DNA of 64,000 bases from Bolinopsis microptera (GCF_026151205.1 NC_087073.1:13473837-13537836); one strand, 5' to 3'. Numbered from the stretch's first letter, positions 11,222 through 23,900 are shown. Made by a program: numbers and translations. The notes: generated by a model from the letters alone, not told the origin.

Positions 11222-11227
11222 TTGTAG

Positions 11228-11855
11228 TAAAACAAATTTTTTAGTAAAACAAATTTTATTTTATACCCACAATCAATTCATATTTAGTTCAAATATTTAA
11301 AGTCAAAATAACCATTTCACATAAGTGGTCATATTATAATAAAATAATTTGTGATAAATTAATAAATTAATTTACACTCAAAAATGAACAAAATATACAC
11401 AATTTTTACCTATAGTGCAACACTGGTTCAGTACAGCGGCTGATCGAAAAAGTTTGATTTGATTTACTAACTACAGTGTACAGCGTACATGAAAAAATTA
11501 CTTGCTGAATCTTTTAATACTAGACACATTTTAATTCAGATGTTGTTCAATGAGTTAGCCACAAAAATGTTCAAATTATGTAGGAGGGTAAAGGACACAA
11601 TTGCTAGTAGTGCTTCTTTGTGCCCGTTGACTACAATGAACATTTTGCAGAGTTTCTCCAGACGGCTTTTATCGGAGTGCGTGTTATTTACTTGGTTATG
11701 CACAAGCCAGGCCAACATTTTGTTTTTGTGTCAGCCGTGCTACCAGGTTGCAGAGTATTATAAACACTAAACAATTATACACTATACAAATTTGCTAATA
11801 CAATATCATGCAGAGTCCGATCTAGCTGCAAACGTCAGACACCACAGTTCAGCCG
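11228..11855. repeat. Dispersed repeat R1, copy 2
   Basis: Second copy of the ~620-bp repeat at 6463-7078, same orientation, with small indels and substitutions. The 93-codon frame crossing it is not conserved end to end with copy 1. Confidence 0.8.
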
Positions 11856-12163
11856 CCAAGTACCGTTTAAGTGAACACCGAAACACGAGGTTTAGGTGTC
11901 ATTTTGTAAATCACTTTATGGATGGATAATTCAGTAATTGTTGAAGAAAATTACAGTCACTGCCACCTATAGCGTTATGTCATGGGTCTGATTAACGGCC
12001 AAGAATAAACGTACGTGCGCGCTTAAGAAACCCGCGCAAATGTTGAGGTAGGGAGTAGCTGCGGCGCGCTTTTAACATATATTACGTATAGCGCCGTACG
12101 GAAACGGCAATATTTAAGTAATTAAGTATTTGTTTACATAAATTCCACGTTTTTATCAATAAT

Positions 12164-12816
12164 CTAGCATGGTCCAAAACTGTTAAAGTTGTCACTATGC
12201 CACTCATTATCGAACCTGCTTTGGGCATCTAGAAGAGATCGGTTTAGCCTTGATTTGATTGAGTTACAGGATGTGTTCACAAAGTCAGGTTTATTCTGTG
12301 GATTGGAGTCCTTGAATTGATTCCAAAGCCAAGAAGATTTATAAATAAAGTTATGGCTTGGCTTTGGTGGTATTAGACGGTCATCCCTCAGTTCAGACAT
12401 GTTAAGTAAAGAGTAGAGAGATATGGGTACCCTATATTTCACTATTTTAAAAAGTTCAGTTATAGTACGAAGTTTGTAAAGATTATGAACAGTAAGGAGT
12501 TTATGACTGTTAAATAATGGTTTGGTTGATTCCTTGGAATAGAATTCAGCTCCTAGTTTTTGACAACATAAGGGTCTAACAAGTTTATTATGAACTACCG
12601 ATTTAGAGCGGACACACTTTGCACAGAGTTATTAACATTAGACTCATATTTACCCAGTATTTTACATTGAATAGGTCTAGAACAAGCACATGTTTTGAAT
12701 TTGTTTTGGTATGAGTTTGCATCTCCAAAAATTATTCTAATACATCTCTTCTGTGTTAAGAATACAGGGTTGATAACTTGGTTAGAGACACCACCCCATA
12801 CTGAGATGGCGAACGT
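12164..12816 (-). mobile_element. LINE D, 3' piece of ORF2
   Basis: Minus-strand sequence encodes AISVWGGVSNQ, RCIRIIFGDAN and a final 92-codon open frame (SLYSLLNMSELRDDRLIPP .. WLWNQFKDSN .. FNSFGPC) equal to the C-terminus of ORF2 of LINEs A and B. It starts abruptly at the codons before AISVWGG. The minus-strand piece at 25,470-26,640 stops at YHTLFES, the residues that immediately precede this point in LINE A (YHTLFESHLCYGISVWGG). The two pieces are therefore complementary halves of one element split by a 12.65-kb insertion. Confidence 0.8.
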
Positions 12817-12817
12817 A

Positions 12818-14535
12818 AAGACATAGAAACCTTGACGAAATCACTATCAACAATTGATGTTGATAAAATGAAAGAGTCAATCCAGGTGATTCAAAACCTC
12901 GACCTTCACTTGCAACACCTGCTAACCAATGAACATGGTTTGAAAGACCATCAAAACAGGGTCAAAAGCATAGAAGACCACTGTAAAGGAGAACTAAGTG
13001 AAGATGTGAATGGTGTCAAAACGGCTATTGAGGACCTTCAGAAACAAATCACAGATCTTTCCACCAAAGGTCTTGTCTCATCTACTGCTCCCAAGCTTGA
13101 CACTGAGAAACTGATACATGATATCATTGACCAGCTTGATGAACATGCTCGGCAGGAACCGCACATTTCTCTTGAACTGAAGGAAATCAAGCAGTCTCTA
13201 GACCAACTGTCTACCCAACAGACTACAATTCCTCGCGATAAGCCAACACCACCACCATCATCTGGCTCTGCATTAAATGATAAGCACCTTCTATCAAAGA
13301 CCATATTTAAAAATGAAGAAAAACCTGTGGCAGACACAGTGGAAGAATTCATAGACACTGATGCTGAATCAGATCTTCTCCAGTACTGCGAATCTCTTCA
13401 GTTCAGCAAGGAGAATGGGCACTCAGTGTGTTCTTTTGGAGAGAAATACAAATACAGTGGATCCAGGGATGAGAACAAGAAAAATGCAGAAATACCGGAG
13501 AAACTGGCTGCGCTCGTCCTGAAAATTAATGAGAAGTTCTGTGCAGAAGAAAATCCTGTAATGAATAGCGTGTTGATCAACCGCTACGAAGAAGGCGAGG
13601 GTTACCTGCCAGAACATTCTGACAACGAACCAGTGATACATCCAGAATCTAGCATATTGACTCTTTCCATTGGAGGTGAATGCGAAGTCCTCTTCACTGA
13701 AATGAACAACTCAGTTCACACACACAAGTGTACCCCCAGGTCAGTTTACAGGATGACCAGAAGGAGTCAGGCTCACTACAAGCACTCTATCCAGAAGGGG
13801 TCAGTCACTGGTGCAGTACGATATAGTTTCACTTTCAGATCAATAGACGGAAAGAATCGTGCTAGTACTTGTATCTTCTCTGATTCAAACGGATCAGGTA
13901 TGAAATTTGGAGAGGATCACAAGAGGAGCTTTGGTAAATGGCTGCCTGGTCGGAATGTTTGGACTCCGACAATAGATGACATTAACCCATATCTTGCATG
14001 TGGATACAAGAACGTTGTTATTATGTGTGGTATTAATGATGTTAGAAGACCATCTGTTAAATCTCAACGTGAAATTTTTGCTATATTTAGTCTTTTAGAA
14101 TTCAAGATTGAGCAAATCCAAGAGGCCAATCCAACTGCTCAAGTATTTCTTTGTCCACTTTTACCAACTCGAAATACTGACTTAAATAGGAAAGTTCTAT
14201 ACTTTATAGAGCTTATTCGTCGTGAGCTACTTCCCAAAAACTTTGGTGTCCAGTTCGTTGATGGCTTTGATGACTTCCTGGATAATAACACTGGCTTACT
14301 TTGCCTAACCTTGTCCAGGGAGTTTGACAAATATGGCCGGACGGATTACCTGCACCTTAATTGGAAGGGAGTGGCCAAACTTGCTACTTTAATCCGTAAT
14401 ACTGTCCTCGTTAGGATGCATGGAGGGACTGATAGGAGGAAGAGGGGGAGGAGGGACGGTAAGGTTGGTTCAACACTTTATTCTCATGCCGCCGGAGGAC
14501 AGCCTCATGTTGAAGGCTATCAGCCTCCAGTATGA
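12818..14535 (+). CDS. LINE A ORF1: coiled-coil + AlkB-like dioxygenase + SGNH esterase
   Basis: The frame is open from the junction with LINE D, so the N-terminus is truncated; the first in-frame ATG is at about 12,868. Counting from the TTG at 12,832, residues 1-130 are polar and helical. Residues about 170-340 match the AlkB family: NRYEEGEGYLPEHSDNE with the iron-binding HxD pair (H262, D264), the second His in HYKHSI (H318), and the hallmark R-x5-R in RYSFTFR (R330, R336). Residues about 348-520 match an SGNH hydrolase: SDSNGSGMKFG (Ser352, usually GDS), CGIND (usually GTND) and DYLHLN (Asp505, His508). The tail is basic. SGNH domains are known from CR1-type ORF1 proteins; the AlkB domain is the odd part. 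The stop overlaps the ORF2 start as ATGA. Confidence 0.8.
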
Positions 14536-17500
14536 ATGTTCTTAAAAAAGAGGTCTGTGCCCACTGTTTAAAAAGTATCTATTTAGGTCAATCTATATTT
14601 GAATGCTACAACTGTAACTGTCCCATTCACTCTAGATGCTATAACACCAGTGACAAACAAAATCAAAAAGCTGACTTGTACTGCAATAATTGTCTCCACC
14701 TAGCAGTAATCCGTTATAACCCATTCAAGCTTCTGAATGATGACAATGATGATAACACTGATGCAGATGATGTTACACGTAAAATCTCTGAGGTACTTGA
14801 AAGCTGTGACTCATATTCTGTAAAAGGCATAAACCACACCTTTGCTCACGAATTACAAGTGCAAAATTCACTAATATTTCAAAATCTTGATGGCAACAAA
14901 TCAAACTTTGACTCGCTGGCAATTGAAATAGCTAGATTTACTAACAAATTCTCTGTAATTGGTCTTGCTGAAACAAATGTAGGCCCTGAATTGAAAAACT
15001 TGTACGAACTCACAGGCTATGAGAGCTTCTATCAAGATACCTTTGACTCGAAAGTAAAAGGCTCAGGAGTAGCTCTACAGGGTGTTTCGAGACTCGTGTC
15101 CAAATTTAAAATTTTAATTTTTAATTTTATGAAGGAGCAAAATTAGATGCAATCGGTTTTAAAATGCTGGTTATACCTTACATTTCAGTTATCTCTCACA
15201 AATTCGTTTCAAAACTCATCTTTTCGCAAATTTGTATCCTTTCGAAATTTTCTTCGAAAAAATGTCAAAATCTGGCATATCAGACGAAATGAGAGTAGAC
15301 ATGGTCAAGCTTTTCTATGTCAACGGAAGTAGTTGGACTGCTGCTAGGAGGGCACTTTCAAAGAAATACGGTAATGCAGGCAGGAAAATTCATCTTAGGA
15401 CTATTCAGCGACAAGTGACGAAATTTGAGAGAGAATTGACTCTCAGAAGGAAACCAACAGGTGGGGGTGCAAAAAAGGCAGTTAATGAGAAAAACATCAA
15501 AAAAGTCGACCAAATCCTTGACAAAAGCCCTCGACGTTATGTAAGGAACATCGCTAAGAGAACTAAGCTATATACCACAACCGTTTGGAGGATCTTGAGA
15601 AAGGAGTTAGGCAAATACCCATACAAAATTCAGATGTTGCAAGAACAGACGGCAGCCAACAAGCAGCAAAGAGTGGACTTTGCCAAGCAATTTGCTAGCA
15701 AAATTGAGTCTGATCAAATGCCCGAATGCCCGAATCTGGTCAGATAAGCAACCCTATGCCACCGTGGAAGGTCCAAAAACCAGAGAAAAGGTGACTGTTT
15801 GGATGGGCCTCAGTTACCATGGTGTCTTCGGACCCCACTTTTTCGAGAATGAAGAAGAGAAGGCAGAGACGATAAGGACAGCAAATTACATTGCTATGTT
15901 GCGTGGAAAAGTAATCCCAGTACTTAAAAGGAAAAAAATACTTGATTCCTGTATATTCCAACAAGACGGGGCCCCTCCACACTGTTCGCACGAAAGTTTG
16001 GCTTGGCTGAAGGAGCATTTTGGGGAAAGACTGATATCGAGGAAAGCTGAGTTCAGCTGGCCTCCCTACATCCCTGACCTGAATCCGGCTGATTTCTTTT
16101 TGTGGGACTATCTGAAAGAACGTGTCTATTCAGACCCAGTCCCACAAACAGTAGATGAGCTAAAAAACAATATCAGAAAGGAGGCTAAAAAGTTAAAAAT
16201 TGACATGGTAAAACGTGCAATAGACAATATGCTTCCGAGGGTTCAAAACCTTCTATGCAGAAAGGGGGCGTGGTTCGAAAAATTGTTAAAATATTAGATT
16301 TATTTTTGTTATGTATTTTAAAATGTAATAATTTGTCTAGAATTTAAAACAAAAATTATACCGTTTGTCTCATTTTTTAGATTTTGAGAGCCATTCAAAA
16401 TTTGGACACGAGTCTCGAAACACCCTGTATATGTCCTTAACTCCTTTAATGCTGTTAAAAATAACAACCTGTCACAAGTAACAGAAAATCTAGAAACCCT
16501 CTTTGTAACCATAGGAAGTATAGGAAATTCTACTTCTATAGGAGTAATATACCGCCCTCCAAGTGGCAATGCTGAGCAAGCTCTCCAAGAATTGTCGTCA
16601 ATCCTTGATAAAGCACCAAAACATACACACATTGCAGGTGATTTTAACATTAATCTCCATGGTAAACACAGTAACATTATTGCACAGTATGAAGACGTCC
16701 TATTCAGTAGAGGCTTCTTCCCATTGATATCATTAGCAACTCATGAAAAGCCTGGATGTAATGCCTCGTGCATCGACAACATCATTACAAATGACCTAGA
16801 CTCTGTTACTGCCTCTGGAGTCATAACTGACCACATATCTCACCACCTCCCTATATTTAATATATCTGACTGGAAAATTAGCAAGACCAAAAATATTCAT
16901 AAGCACACTCAATATTATGACTATTGTAAGTCAAACACTGATAAATTTGCTGAAGTCTTGGGTAATAAACTAGATAATGAACCAATTATAGATTTTACCA
17001 ACTTTCATGATATCTTTAAAAACAGCATTGACGAAACCTGCAAACTAGCTGTACCCAAAACCACTAAGCGCACTATGCAGAACAACCCCTGGATTACTGG
17101 CGGGATTATAGCCTCAGTAAACCACTGCCATGGACTGTATGATGCCTGGGCGAAAGTCAGGAAAGTTAAGTGTAAACATGGCGAAACTGACACAAAAGGG
17201 GGCACATGCCTGTGTTCTATCTGCTGTAATAAAAGAAACCGTTATGATGACTACAAAGAATATAGAAAGGCTCTAAAAAAGGTTCGTAAAAAGGCTGTAT
17301 CTGAATATTATTCTGACAAGTTTCTTGAAACTCAGGGAAACTCCAAGAAAACCTGGGAACTTATAAATAAAATTCGTGGCAAACAGAAACGTGATATCAG
17401 ACCTATATTTACCATAGACAATGAAAAGATAACTAATCGCAGAGTTATAGCGAATGAATTCAATAAGTATTTTGTATCCCTAGCATCTAACCTTAATGCA

Positions 17501-19267
17501 GCCTACACAGAACTAGGAGAAATACAAATTAATCAGCTTCCAAGTTTCTGTGACCTCTTACCTAAAACGAATACAGCTAATATATATCTACATGACTGCT
17601 CACCTGAAGAGGTGGCTAAGATCATATCGGAACTTAAGAATGGCAAGGCTAGTGATATACCAGTACATATAGTAAAGGCAGTATCAGGTATAATTAGTCC
17701 ACTACTATCGGTATTGTATAACGAATGTATGCAACAGGGAGTTTTTCCAGACGACCTAAAAGTAGGTAAAATAAGTCCAATATATAAGAAAGAAAATGCT
17801 GAGCTTCTTGAAAATTACAGGCCTATCTCAACCTTAGCGATATTTGGTAAAATACTTGAGAAGATCATATTCTCCAGGCTTTACAGTTTCTTTCAGTCGC
17901 AAGGATTATTATATGAAAATCAATATGGCTTCAGAAAAAATCATTCCACAAGCCATGCACTTAACTTCTCTGTCGACTACATTGAAAAATCACTAAGAGA
18001 TAAAAATCATGTACTGGGCATCTTCATTGATTTAAGTAAAGCTTTTGATACAATCTGTCATGATAAACTGCTTAAAAAACTGAATGATTATGGAATTCGA
18101 GGGACTGCAAATAAATTAATAGCCAGTTACCTCTCTAATAGACAGCAATATGTTTCAGTACTTGGAGAAGAATCCGAAAAACTGTCTGTAATATTTGGTG
18201 TGCCTCAGGGGTCAGTATTAGGTCCCTTGCTTTTCATTATCTACATCAATGAAATATATAGAGTATCAGATCTAGGTAAGTTTATACTTTTTGCCGATGA
18301 CACCAACATATTTGTTGTAGATAAATGTATAAAAACACTTTACTGCAAAGCTAACAAAATTCTTAAACTTGTTCATCAGTATATGAAGAGTAACTTGCTG
18401 CATATCAACACAAAGAAATGTTGTTATATCCACTTTAAGCCGAACTGTAGAAATGAACCAGATTCAAACACCAATGAATTAGAACTGACACTGAATAATA
18501 TAATAATTAAAAAGGTAGAGGAAACTAAGTTTCTTGGAGTCATTATTGACCAAAAACTGAACTGGGATGCTCACTTAAGAGCGTTAAATAGTAAATTGAA
18601 ATGTGAGATTGGTAGACTATGTGGAATTAGACGCTGTGTACCTAAAAAACTATATAAGGACCTGTACCACACCCTTTTTGAATCACACCTATGTTATGGA
18701 ATATCTGTTTGGGGAGGTGTATCAAATAATAAACTAGAGGCCATATTTAAAACACAAAAGAAATGCATAAGAATTCTCTTTGGTGATAATGATGCGTACT
18801 TCAATAAGTTCAAAACATGTGCCAGAGTAAGGCCTATCACTAGGGATAAGACCGGTAAAGTTATCAAGCAGATGTTAGGCAAAGATTTCTTTGAACTAGA
18901 ACACAGTAAACCAATCTGTAACGAGTATAACTTCCTGACTGTCCACAATCTTCATAAGTTGCACTGTTTACTGGAAATGTTTAAAATTAATAAGTTCCAA
19001 TCACCAGTCTCAATGTTCTCTTTATTCAACAGGTCACCAAGACGAGACAACTACTTCATCCCACCCACTCCGTCCTCACTATTCATCTACCAATCAACCA
19101 GTATTTGGAATCACTGCCGTAAGTCAACAAGTGAAATAGACTTCTCCACTCCTATCAGTATATTCAAGAATAATCTTAAGAAAGCTTTGTTAGAACTACA
19201 ATCTAAATATGACAGACAACTATGGTGCAGTTACAACTTTGATGCAAATGAATTATCATTGAAATAG
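14532..19267 (+). CDS. LINE A ORF2: PHD finger, endonuclease, RT; interrupted by mariner
   Basis: The start ATG overlaps the ORF1 stop (ATGA), suggesting coupled reinitiation. Residues 1-60 form a Cys/His finger (CAHC .. CYNCNCPIHSRC .. CNNC). The endonuclease begins at QNLDGNKSNFDS and GLAETN, then is cut after VAL by a mariner (15,078-16,427). With one TA removed the frame reads VAL-YVLNSF, so the insertion is clean. Downstream are GVIYRPPSG, GDFN, SCIDNIITND and an SDH-like DHISHHLPI, then RT: FIDLSKAFDTI, GVPQGSVLGPLLF and FADDTNIF. The C-terminus continues SVWGG .. IRILFGDN .. SIWNHC. Without the mariner the reading frame appears open throughout. It belongs to the CR1-like superclade by domain order. 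It nicks target DNA and reverse-transcribes element RNA. Confidence 0.9.
15078..16427 (+). mobile_element. DD41D-type mariner element inserted in LINE A ORF2
   Basis: Terminal inverted repeats of about 30 bp begin CAGGGTGTTTCGAGACTCGT and end with the complement, flanked by TA on each side (15,076-15,077 and 16,428-16,429), the standard Tc1/mariner target duplication. Length 1350 bp. It carries one transposase gene with an internal deletion. Confidence 0.9.
15262..16297 (+). pseudogene. mariner transposase, DD41D family, internally deleted
   Basis: The ATG at 15,262 begins MSKSGISDEMRVDMVKLFYV, a helix-turn-helix DNA-binding region with a second HTH to about RTIQRQVTKFE. The catalytic part shows WMGLSYHGVFGP, QQDGAPPHCSHES (second Asp) and WPPYIPDLNPADFFLWDYLK. 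Counting from QQD to the Asp of PAD gives 41 residues, matching the DD41D (rosa/Visitor-type) group. The frame changes between about 15,715 and 15,747, and the stretch that should carry the first catalytic Asp (SDE-like block between RVDFAKQF and ARIWSDK) is missing. This copy cannot be catalytically complete. Family name is from residue spacing only. Confidence 0.85.
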
Positions 19268-19950
19268 GTTAATTAACTAAACTTAATCATATGAGTAAAC
19301 CACGGTGTTATTGCAAAGAACCATGACAAGGGTATCAGACCTATATTAATCTAAGAGACGAAACAAAACGAATCATCATACAACAAATTTTAAAATCCTG
19401 CGGCACAGGATCCTGTTGTTTTCCTACTCTGCCTCTCCCAAACCCCTCTCTCCTTCTCCTTCTTCAGGTTTATTCTACAATTTTTTAAATTAGATAGCAG
19501 ATATATTTTCTTTCGAATGTAGTAATGGCATTATACATTATTTGGTATCGTATGTATGTTGTGTTTAGTGTTTGCTAACTAGGTATGTGCTATATATTTT
19601 GAAGAATTTTGAGGCTCACGACGTCTCGTCCCATGGGTTGAGTTGCAAGCTGAGTATATGTTCAAATCGCCTTACTTCGTATGGTGAAACATCGACAGGT
19701 TTGCCTTGACCTTTCGGACGAGTGTTTGCCCACCGGGGATCCAAAAATATGATCACCATGAACATTACTTTGACACGTGAACTTATCAAACGACTGTAAT
19801 GATTCCATTAAATTTTCTTAGTACATTTAGCTAGTTTATAGTAGATACACACGGTCACAGAATAGAGGAGCACAATTGGGCTCTTTGTTCTGCGACCGTG
19901 TTTCCTCGGTGGGCCGACAGGTTTTTGTTGTGTAGTAGTGCTGGGGAAAA
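19268..19950. other. LINE A 3' UTR / spacer with a hairpin
   Basis: No ORF. A 23-bp imperfect hairpin at about 19,849-19,901 pairs ACACGGTCACAGAATAGAGG with TTTGTTCTGCGACCGTGT. Likely part of the LINE A 3' UTR and/or the 5' region of LINE B. Confidence 0.35.
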
Positions 19951-19999
19951 AACACGCTTTAAATATCAATGAATGTAAATATTGTTAATTGACATTAGT

Positions 20000-20944
20000 G
20001 CCACAGTTTATGTGGTAAAAACAAATTTATGGTCAAACATTATATATCGTAGAAGGGCATGATTTACCCACATCACTAAGCGATGACGAGAAATACTTGC
20101 TGACTCCGAAATAGCCACAATTTCAATAGGAGAAGTAAGAAAGATAAGCTTTGTACCTGTCCATGAAGGCCATTCACCTACAAAAATGACTGAAATGTCC
20201 CTGGAATCCAACTCGGCCTATATTATGACTCGTTCCTCACAAGCTTGGTTCAAGCATGGAATCAAGGCCACCCAAAAAACTGAAGTCAACCCGGCCATAC
20301 ACGGACGATTTTCCATTACCCTTAGAGCCATTAACAACAAATTCAAAAGAAGCACGCTCATTATGGGAGATTCGAACACCAAAACAATCAAGTTTGGGTG
20401 TGGTGCTGGTACTATGGGCCAGTCTTTCCCTGGTGAAAGAGTCAAGGCAGGTAAAGTCAGTTTGATTGACCCTTGTCGCTGCATTGGGTACAGCAACGTT
20501 GTTATCGTTTGTGGTACCAATGACCTCCGGGTAGAAAACCTTAGAGGAGAGAATGAAATCCATCAGCTGGTTGACGTTCTCCACTTGAAGATTCAACAGA
20601 TAAGAAAGCTCTGCCCAAGTATCAAAATATTCGTCGCAGCAGTCCTCCCATCAAGATTGCCTCAAATGAACAAAAACATTATGACCTTCAATCGGCTTGT
20701 TGGAGAAATGTTAAGTGCCAACTTCAACCAGAGTGTGTGGCACCTTGGAGTTGGCCACTTCTTAGATAGTAGGGGACTCCTTGCCACCAACCTGACCAGA
20801 GGTGGTGATGATATTCATTTAGGAGTTTATGGTATTACCAAATTTGTGAGATGTGTGAAGCATTGGGTGTATGTGAGAGAGAGGCAAGAGCGGACAAGAC
20901 GTGGAAAACACAACCAGTCAGTGGGGTCTAACAACCCCACTTAG
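20000..20944 (+). CDS. LINE B ORF1: AlkB C-terminal half + SGNH esterase
   Basis: From the ATG at 20,186, residues 1-50 carry the end of the AlkB-like domain: SSQAWFKHGI (second His, H24) and RFSITLR with the same R-x5-R spacing as LINE A. The same frame opens upstream to about 20,100 (ADSEIATISIGEVRKISF). The HxD half (SDDE near 20,080) lies in another frame, so the dioxygenase is broken here. The SGNH domain is better preserved than in A: GDSNTKTIKFG (Ser63), CGTNDLR and DDIHLG. It ends in a basic tail. Finding the AlkB-SGNH fusion in a second, diverged element shows the fusion is a family trait. Confidence 0.75.
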
Positions 20945-20949
20945 TAAAA

Positions 20950-23900
20950 ATGATTATGAAAATGATTAAAGATGTGTGTGAGCCATGTAGTAGATCTATT
21001 AACATCGGACAACCTTTACTAGAGTGTGAAAACTGTAATAATGCCATCCATACTAAGTGTTTCAAATCAGCTAAATACTCATGCAAAAATGGACTATGGA
21101 TGTGCTGCGAGTGTGCCAGTTCTGCAGAGGAACGGTACTGCCCATTTCCATCTGATGAGGAATCTATAGATTCTGATAGATTTTATGATAATAGAAACCA
21201 GGAAGATGCCTTAATTGCATCATATGCCCTTGTACTTGAACGTTGCCGTCGCTACTCTAAACTCGAGTTCTTAAATGCAATCAAGCAGCTCAATTCCTCA
21301 AAAAAATCTATGTTATCAACTTTATTCTACAATATAGATGGAAACGCATCTAACTTTGATAGCTTCCTAATTGAACTCAAAAGTATAGGGCACTCGTTTG
21401 ATATGATTGGTCTTGCTGAAACCAATACTGATCCTGCACAGCAGGGCCTGTACCAAATTCCATCATACACAGGATTCTATCAAGAAACATTGGCAGGTAA
21501 GAAAAAAGGCACAGGTGTTGCACTCTATGTATCTGACCATTTAAATACTGTGGTCTTAGAAAACGTATCACACTGTACTACAAATATTGAGAGCCTCTTT
21601 GTTGAAACCACAGATAGCGCAGGCAGCAAAATTGTTCATGGAGTCATTTACCGACCCCCTAATGGCTGCTTTGATAGCTTTTGTGAAACCCTGGAACTAC
21701 TTGCAAAGCAGCTAAATGGGAAAACTGTCAATTTGTTGGGAGACTTTAACTCAAACATACTTAATATTTCTACCAGTTCCCAGCTCTTTGAGGATACTTT
21801 ATACAGAAACGGCTTTTACCCGACTATCTCCATTGCAACACATTTTCGTCAAAACTGTAAAAGTTCCTGCATCGATAACATTTTAACAAATAAAATTGAG
21901 AATATAGTCTTATCAGGTGTTATTGAAGAACGGCTTGGTGAGCATGCCCCTATATTTACCTTCACTTCAGTAGAGACCCCTCGCAGTACAGAGCCTCAGA
22001 AACATGTCCGCTATTATGATTACTCAAGTTCCAAATTGAAAAGCTTTGTAACTGAACTTGAGGTAAAGGTAAACCAGCTCACTCCTTCAACAAAATTTGA
22101 TGAGTTTACGGCATGTTTTGACCAGACACTTGACAAACACTGCAAACTGGAGGTACCGAAAGTGACAAAAAGAACTCCCAAACTTAACCCATGGATTACA
22201 GACAGTATCATCCAGTCTGTAGAAAGAAAGCATGAACTACGTAAGGAGTGGTCTGACACCGTTACCAATAAGAACCCTGGTGGTAATATCTTGCTATACC
22301 AAGTATTTAGTGATTATCGTAGGATGCTCAAAGCTATCATTAAAGCTGCCAAACGTTGGCATTACTGTAACGAAATTCTAAACAACTGTGAAAACAGCAA
22401 GAAAACCTGGCAAATTATTAACGAACTCAGAGGCAAAAAGAAGAGGCAAACCAAGCCCCCATTTATCATTGATAACCAAAGAATAGTTGATAGAAGAGCA
22501 ATTGCTAATGGATTCAATGCTTGGTTTGTCTCTATTGCACCAAAGCTGAATGAGACACTGAATAATCTATCTAATGGCCTGCCTATATTACCCATGAAAA
22601 CTTTCTATGACTTCCTGAACCCAAGAAATGAAAAAAATATTAGGTTAGAAGATTGCTCCTCGAACGAAATATTGAAAATCATAAGAGAGTTCGAAAATGG
22701 TAAAGCCAGTGACATTCCCATAAGTGTAATAAAAAAGTCATCTCATGTAATTGCACCTGTATTATCGAATTACTTCAATATCCTTATGACCCAAGGTATA
22801 TTTCCTGATGTCCTGAAAACTGGTAAAATAACACCTGTATATAAGAAAGGTAACCCAGAAGAAATCGAGAACTACCGTCCTATCTCCACACTGTCCGTCT
22901 TCGGTAAGATCTTTGAAAAGCTCATATATTCTAGAATATACGGATTTGTTAGCTCCCAGGGAGTTATATCGAAGACACAGTTTGGATTTAGGAAATCTCA
23001 CTCTACATCGCATGCAGTCAATTACTCTGTAGATTTAATTACGAAATCTCTTAAACTTAAGAATCATGTTTTAGGAATATTCATTGACCTTAGCAAAGCT
23101 TTTGACACCATCGATCATTCAACACTTCTTATAAAATTAGAGGGATGTGGAGTGAGAGGAGTTGCAAATAACCTCATAAAAAGCTACTTAACAAACAGGC
23201 AACAATACACTGAAGTTGTAGGAGAAAAATCAGATACCCTATCTATTCAATTTGGTGTCCCACAGGGTTCAATTCTTGGACCTCTCCTATTTCTTCTTTA
23301 TATGAACGACATCACAAACAGTTCTAAACTAGGATCATTTGTTACCTTTGCTGATGATACTAATATATTTGTTGTCGGCAAAACAAAACGTGAGGCATAT
23401 GAACGAGGAAATGAGCTTTTGTCATCATTACAGTCTTATATGAGAGCGAATAAGTTACAATATATAAACATGTCCAAGTGCTGCTACATACACTTCAAAC
23501 CCAACATGGCAGGTTCTAAGTCAGAGATTTTATCACACCCTGAACCTGTACTAACTATAGACAACTATCCAATCAAAAAGGTTTCATCCGCAAAGTTTCT
23601 GGGTGTTATAATTGACGAGAACCTATCATGGGAAGATCACATTAAAGCTCTTAAGCGAACCCTAAATCATTCCACATCCACTTTATGTAGACTTCGCTGC
23701 TCCCTTCCAGAATTTCTACATCAACAATTATATTATACTCTGTTCGAATCACATCTTTCCTACTGTATATCTGTATGGGGTGGGGCAGCTAAGCAACGTA
23801 TAAGCTCAATATTTACTGCTCAGAAGTACTGTCTCAGAGTACTATTTGGTGATAGGCTGGCGTACCTTGATAAGTTTAAGACTTGTGCACGTACTAGGCC

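Noticed and set aside
6777-11770. 136- and 93-codon ORFs in the two R1 copies
   Set aside because: The copies diverge with indels and the frames end differently, so no coding constraint is visible.
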